Part shown: positions 58,755 through 64,000 of the stretch, piece after piece
How the letters are laid out: each line of letters opens with the position of its first letter
Numbering within the stretch: the stretch's first letter is position 1
From: Neurospora tetrasperma FGSC 2508
Taxonomy: Eukaryota > Ascomycota > Sordariomycetes > Sordariales > Sordariaceae
Reading direction: 5' to 3'
DNA: 64,000 nt
Assembly (NCBI RefSeq): GCF_000213175.1
Contig: NW_009799103.1
Span: 3,187,896 to 3,251,895, forward strand
The notes under the pieces: model-generated
The model's input: the letters and a program-made list of their open reading frames with translations, nothing else
The model's database searches: none
What the model was told of the DNA's origin: nothing
Made by a program: the position numbers and the translations under genes

Positions 58755-60768
58755 TTATCGTTCGGTGTAAAGCATACCAGCAACGCTGGCAGAGGTCAAG
58801 GTGGACAGGACACCGGAGAAAAGAGCCGACATCGCGACCTTGGAGACATCACCGGCACGCCCAGGAGCGAGCTGAGAAAGCACACCAATCTGCGTGCCAA
58901 GGGATCCAATGTTGCCGAAGCCCTATAATATATTCAACGTTAGTACTGCACCGAAACCCAGCAAAGGTCTGCAGAGAAAACTTACGCAAACGGCATAGGT
59001 GGCAATAAGCTTGGAACGAGGGCTCATGCTCTTGTAGGGCTCATCGTTCGTGAGCGACGAGAAGGCGACGAACTCGTTAATGATGACCTTGATGCCAATC
59101 AACTCGCCAACAGGACGGAGATCCTGCTTAGGGACGCCGAGCAGCCAAGCGACAGGATACATAAGATATCCGAGAATAAGCTCTAGTGAGAGCATAGGAT
59201 GTTTGGCGTCCTGACCCATCAAGCCCCAGTACTTGCCCCACCAGCCGAGCAGGCCGTTGATGAAAGCAACAATGGCAATGATACATAGGAGTGTGGCAAC
59301 GATCATGCCAGCAATCTTGATACCGAGCCAGGCACCGTTGGCAAAAGCGTGAAGAGCATTGGAGGCCTTGTGCTCTTCATCCTCGGGGATAACAACATTG
59401 CCAGAAGTGAGAGTTTCATCCGTCTCGGGGAAACGCATCTTGGAAACGGCCAAAGAAGCTGGGATGGACATGATGCAGCTAGACACAAGGGCCTGCGCAT
59501 CAAGACCAAGACCGATATAAGCAACCAGGACGGAGCCGGCAATGGTGGCAAAGCCGCAAGTCATAATCTGGTGAATTTCGGCAAGCGTCAAGTGCGGGAC
59601 GAAAGGACGGATCAGCATAGCCGACTCGCCCTGGCCGATGAAGGGGGTGGCAGCAGCAACGACAGCTTCGGCGCCCGAGACGCGTAGAGTCCAGAAGAAG
59701 AAGACGGCGAACTTGCCAATGAACCACTGGATAAATCCCAAGTAGTAGCAGAGCTGAACAAGGGCGACGAAGAAGATGATGGGAGGAACAACACCAGTCA
59801 AGAACCAGCCTTTGGCGGTGACCGTGTCGTCAGTCAAGAACACGACACCATCGTTGGCGAAACCGAGCAAAGTGCGGGCCATTTCGGAAATGAAGCTGAA
59901 GATGTCGTAACCAGCCTTGGTTTTGAGGACAAAAACGGCAATGACGAATTGGGTAAGCATGCCACCAATGACAGTGTGCCAGGGAATCTTCCTCCAGTCG
60001 CGAGAGGTGACAGTGAGAAGGCAGATCATGACGACTAGTCCAAAAATGGAGATGGCACGGTTCGCGCGAGTGTTGTCGCCGGTCTCTTCCGGGATCATAC
60101 TGCCGAGGAGGAAGACACCGAGGGTACCAAGGGCAGCAAGAGGCTGATGAAGCTTCTGGGGAATCATAGAATAACCCCTGTGAACCGTATGCATCCAGAT
60201 GATTCTGGCAGGGCGCATGACGATGCTAGTAGGGACATAGCAGAAGATGATGCGCGCGCAGATGGCGAGATAGACGAGGGTGGGTTTCAGCCATCCAAGA
60301 TGGTCATGACGGTGATGGATCAGAGCGCCGTAAATCCACCATCTAGAGAGAACCGAAACACCTCGTCAGTGATCATTTCCAGGCATCCCCATGGGAACAC
60401 ACTCGAAAAGCAGGAAATACGAACGCAGTGAAAAGCGCCCAAATGGCAGCGTGAATATAAGGCCTGAAGTTGAAGTAAAACCAGGCCCAAGTGTAGCGCT
60501 TAGCGGGTTGCTGCTCCGCATGATCAACGGAACCGACCTGGTGTTGGCTCTCGGCGTCGACATATTGACCGGCCGGGATAGTGGTTTTGAGATCGGAGTC
60601 GGTGCTCGAGATCACGGGCTTCTCGTGGGCGTGGGAGCCCATGATCTCCGTGTTGTTGGCGTCGCCGTGGGCAGACATGGCGTCAATTGTGGGACTGCGC
60701 GAAACGTCGTGGTACTGAGGTTGAATCGTGTCCAAGTCGGCGTGCCCTCTGTTATCGGCCGATGACAT
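58755..60768 (-). CDS. Concentrative nucleoside transporter (CNT family)
   Basis: Three exons (60768-60425, 60342-58986, 58922-58755) give 622 aa. Introns have donors GTTCGT and GTAAGT and end in CTAG and ATAG. CNT proteins import nucleosides against a gradient by H+ or Na+ symport across the plasma membrane. After a ~95-residue hydrophilic N-terminal tail come several membrane segments. The CNT core contains TPFIGQGESAMLIRPFVPHL, LAEIHQIMTCGFATIAGSVL and the later LIGIKVIINEFVAFSSL. The last exon contains YAVCGFGNIGSLGTQIGVL, the family's conserved end motif, and the final SALFSGVLSTLTSASVAGML. The spliced form is preferred because unspliced frames end within membrane segments. Length is typical of fungal CNTs. 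No partner gene for nucleoside use lies next to it. Confidence 0.94.
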
Positions 60769-63700
60769 GTGGGAATATCGAGGGTCGATGGAGTGGTGGA
60801 GATCCGGTTAAGGCTCCAAGACGACCTCTAGAGACCCAAGGGAGGCGGGAGCTCAGCTTGTCGAGACGTTGAGTCTGGCTTTTGGTCTAAGGAAGAGAGG
60901 TTGAAGAAGGTGGGTGCAAAGAGGGGGGCAGTCTGGGGTGGTGCAAACTTTAATACCCTCTCCTCGAGCTTCGGGTATCTGTGGTATCAGGCCAGGGTCT
61001 CGATCCTAGCTCTAAAAGAGAGATAGTAGCCGGAGGAGGGTATCTCAGTGCGGTGAAGGTACCGGCTGAGGTGGTTATCAAAAGAGTAGTGCGTCCCAAA
61101 AAAACTGGATGGAGGGGTGGGGTTAGCCCAGGGGCGCACGATGGAGGGGGACGAGGGGTGGCAGCCAGGGTTCATGAGAGGTACACCCACTAGTTAGGTC
61201 TGGTAGGTGTGGTGTAGAGAGGTGCCAGTGTGTACTTCGCTTAAGCTTGGATCATGCTGGGATGAAGGCAGGGGGGAAAAAGGCACAAAATGCCCACAAG
61301 ACCGATAAAAACAAAATTGGACAAATGATAGGAAAAAAAACCGACGAACCGTTCTGAGCGTTGCGTTGTTCCAGATCTATTACGACAACAAAGGTCGAGA
61401 TGGAAGTCACCAACGGAAGAGGAAGCTCGGCGTCGCCGCTAGACAGCCACCTGTGTTAATCCACCTCCCTACTACGTAAGTAGTGTCTGGCTTGGGTACG
61501 ACCTGTGTGAGACTTTGTTGGCGAATAGATCTGGATAGTAGCAGGTCGAGGCAACCGTTATCTTTCAGTCCGTCGCACTTCTTGCTCGTGTGTGTCTTTG
61601 CCCAAATCGGGCAGAAGATGATCCTCTTTGCAGAAGAATGCAAAAAAGAAAGTTCTTTTTCGTCTGGGCCCACCCAAGCCTCCTCTCGGCTTCAATTATT
61701 TCTTTGCCATGAGCGTCCACTCCCGTTGGTGGCCACTCCACCTGCCATGTCCCGACCTCCGAGCCAGTCCACCAGCGAGTGGGAAGTTAGGCCTTGGCTA
61801 GTTTATCGGGCCAATCGTTGGCCAATTGACCAATCACAGACTGCGAATCTGCTCCAAGAGGCAAAAAGATGCTGGGACCGGCCTGTCGACGTCTTGAGGA
61901 AGGCGCCCGAGGGAGCACACCAAAAGTCAACCAAAAGCCGTATACAAGTCGCAAGGCTCTTCGTTTCTCGCATACTCGGCACCTTGGCGGATCTGCCCCT
62001 CCACTTCCTCTTCTCGACAATCGCCCCCATTCAAAAAATTGCGGATAGAAAAGGCCGGGACGGAGACTGAGTGGTTGGATGCCGGCTGCACTATTGGGGC
62101 TCCGTCGCAACGCTATTCCACTCTCATGTCCACCCTCCGGCGACGGGCCAAGACCTTGCGCACCGTGGCACCCTGCTGGCCTGCTTTCATTTCACCTTCT
62201 TCTTTGGGATTTTTGTCCACGCTCATGCGAGCATATCTGAGGTTCTGGCCCGGGGGAGCAGGCGAAGGCTGGCAGGTCATCAGGTTCGAGGCCAACAAGC
62301 AAAAGGGAATCTTCCCCGAAACCCGATGATTGCGATCCAAGCTCATTCTAATTTCGATGACCTGCTTTCCCCGGGTTGGAGTGACATATCGCTGTGGAGG
62401 TGGCGGCATCGTGGTTTTTGGCAACCCCAGAGTGTAGGAATTAGAATGGAAACCGTCAAAATGCGGGGTTGGTGAACGGTTGGTGATTGTTTTACACTAG
62501 TGTAGTGTTGAGGCACTACACTCGACCAGAGGGCGGCCAAAAACCCACACATTCATCGACATCACTGCGGCTTGCCTTGTTCGCCTCTACACTACCTACC
62601 TGCATGGCATGCACCTCGCCAGACCTCCCTCGCCTACGCCGTTTGGTATCAACGACGTCTTATCTCCCGCGCCATGAAGCCTATCATGGATGCCTCGCAT
62701 GCTCACCAACGAGGTAGTCGTACCGCGTCCCCGGGTATCTATAGCAGGCATCTTATCAGATAGGTACCTTCTCGGGGCGGCGCAGAACGCTTGGCATCTA
62801 CGGGTATGCCACCTCTCACACCGTCAGCAACGCCCAATCTTTTAGATTGGTGAAAGGTGACGGCGGGACTGATGATCGATGCATACGATAGGTGGGCGGC
62901 GTAATTTGATTCCCTTCAGGGCTGCATCCTAATAACGTCGCAGTACATGACGCCTGTCTGGCTTCCAACAGCTTGGACAAGGATCGTTTGATTTCTTTCT
63001 TTTCCCCTGGAGCTGTCGCTGTTGCTGTTCCTGTGATTGTCACCGTCGCCATCATTCTGGAAAACAAGGAAGATCTGGATCATTGGTGTTACCGACAACA
63101 GCGTACGTCTCCAAAAAGAGCTTGATAGTACATAAACATCGGAAAACTTAATCATGCACGTGTCACGCTCCATGATGGGAATGGCATGCACAGCGCTTGG
63201 CCGCGGCAGAAAGATACCCAGCAAGGCCAGGGTTTTCGACACCGGGTTTTCTCGACAATTGGCTCATTCCCCACTGCTTTTACCTTCCTGATTTGTCATT
63301 TGGCGATGTGTAGATATCCGAGACGGAGGCAATTTTACTGGTCCAGCAGCTACATACCCCAGAATCAAAGCTGTGATCCACTCAGGTTTAGAGCCATCCG
63401 AACTCCCGTATCAACACAGGTGCGTGGACCCCGAACCTGATGGTTATCCACACGGCGGTTTTCGACGACCAGGACGGCCGCGGCAATATACCCGATAAAT
63501 GCTACAACCTTGTCCTTTGGTTACTTGTAGGTAGTGTAGAAGCAGGTGATCAACCCGAACCAAATCACACATTCCCTGACCTTTCTTCTTTTGACCCTCC
63601 ATTTGTGAGCGCATACCGCGGCGACCCTCAGACATGTCGTGGACGACCTGCATGCCGCATCAACCCGACACGTGTTGCCGTCCGGGGAGTTCCATTCTAG

Positions 63701-64000
63701 ACCGGCTGCCAAGACCGGGGACCCATCCTGCTGGGAGGTGGGGTCAGAGAGGGTCTTTTCAGGAGAGACCATTACCATAGTTGCATAGATTACTTGCTAT
63801 GATTAGCAGTAAGAAAGAGTATGCCCTTCATCTACACCACATATGGGACCGATACGCATGTAGAACAGGAAGAAAGGGGCAAGAAGTCAAGTGCTGGACC
63901 CTCGCACATGCCTGAACTGCGGTGTGGGATATACCCGCGGTTCCTACAATGTCTTACCTGCCCCTGTGTACCAACCTCTCGTCACATCCATCAAAAGCAA
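60769..64000. other. Terminal region, no gene recognised
   Basis: About 3.2 kb including the CNT promoter. One frame of 195 aa at 61483-62070 (+) has no family resemblance and uneven composition. Short frames near 62815-63242 (-) also lack support. CTACACTA-type motifs recur near 62495-62530 and 62587-62600. A gene whose coding exons lie beyond the right edge may extend into this area. Confidence 0.45.

Noticed and set aside
61483-62070. A 195-aa plus-strand frame
   Set aside because: No recognisable domain, uneven composition and no supporting splice or neighbour evidence.

Overview
The window is nuclear DNA of a filamentous ascomycete. It most resembles a Sordariomycete of the Neurospora/Sordaria group, although the genus cannot be proven from the sequence alone. 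The evidence is the gene content (beta carbonic anhydrase with a mitochondrial leader, KGD4, cytochrome c1 heme lyase, an ENA/PH-7-like P-type ATPase, a Zn(II)2Cys6 factor, a DUF3176 protein), short introns (about 50-100 bp in most genes) with GTANGT donors, CTAAC branch points and AG acceptors, and GC-rich genes separated by simple-sequence-rich spacers. One assembly gap of 839 N lies at 37778-38616.

Layout. 0-11.8 kb: beta carbonic anhydrase (-), a small C2H2 zinc-finger protein (+), a DUF3176 membrane protein (-) and MSH6 mismatch repair ATPase (-). 13.3-16.2 kb: a five-exon Zn cluster transcription factor, divergent from MSH6. 19.6-26.9 kb: KGD4 (+), cytochrome c1 heme lyase (+), an RUS/DUF647 protein (-) and diphosphomevalonate decarboxylase (-). 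26.9-43.5 kb: two long gene-poor stretches, about 6.2 and 8.8 kb, rich in microsatellites and homopolymers, around one Ser/Pro-rich gene of unknown function (33.0-34.75 kb). 43.5-51.1 kb: an MFS transporter with an in-frame stop codon near its start (-), a hemerythrin-like protein (-), mitochondrial succinyl-CoA:3-oxoacid CoA-transferase (+), an intron-containing tRNA-His (+) and an AhpD/CMD-like protein (+). 51.5-60.8 kb: an ENA-type P-type ATPase (-), a possible small single-pass membrane protein (-) and a concentrative nucleoside transporter (-). 60.8-64 kb: no gene recognised.

The genes are single eukaryotic units, not an operon or an evident biosynthetic cluster. Several share a mitochondrial theme (carbonic anhydrase, KGD4 of the 2-oxoglutarate dehydrogenase complex, c1 heme lyase, SCOT). 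I find no transposon, LTR element, CRISPR array or rRNA gene.

The observations I rate most worth checking are: three introns that splice best with a GC donor out of about 23 inferred; a nonsense codon just upstream of TM1 in the MFS gene; a DUF3176 protein that seems to lack its large extracytoplasmic domain; a hemerythrin-like protein with one expected iron-ligand His replaced; and a 51-bp tandem repeat. I did not find a convincing new multi-gene system. Intron boundaries were placed by eye from splice motifs, reading phase and family similarity.
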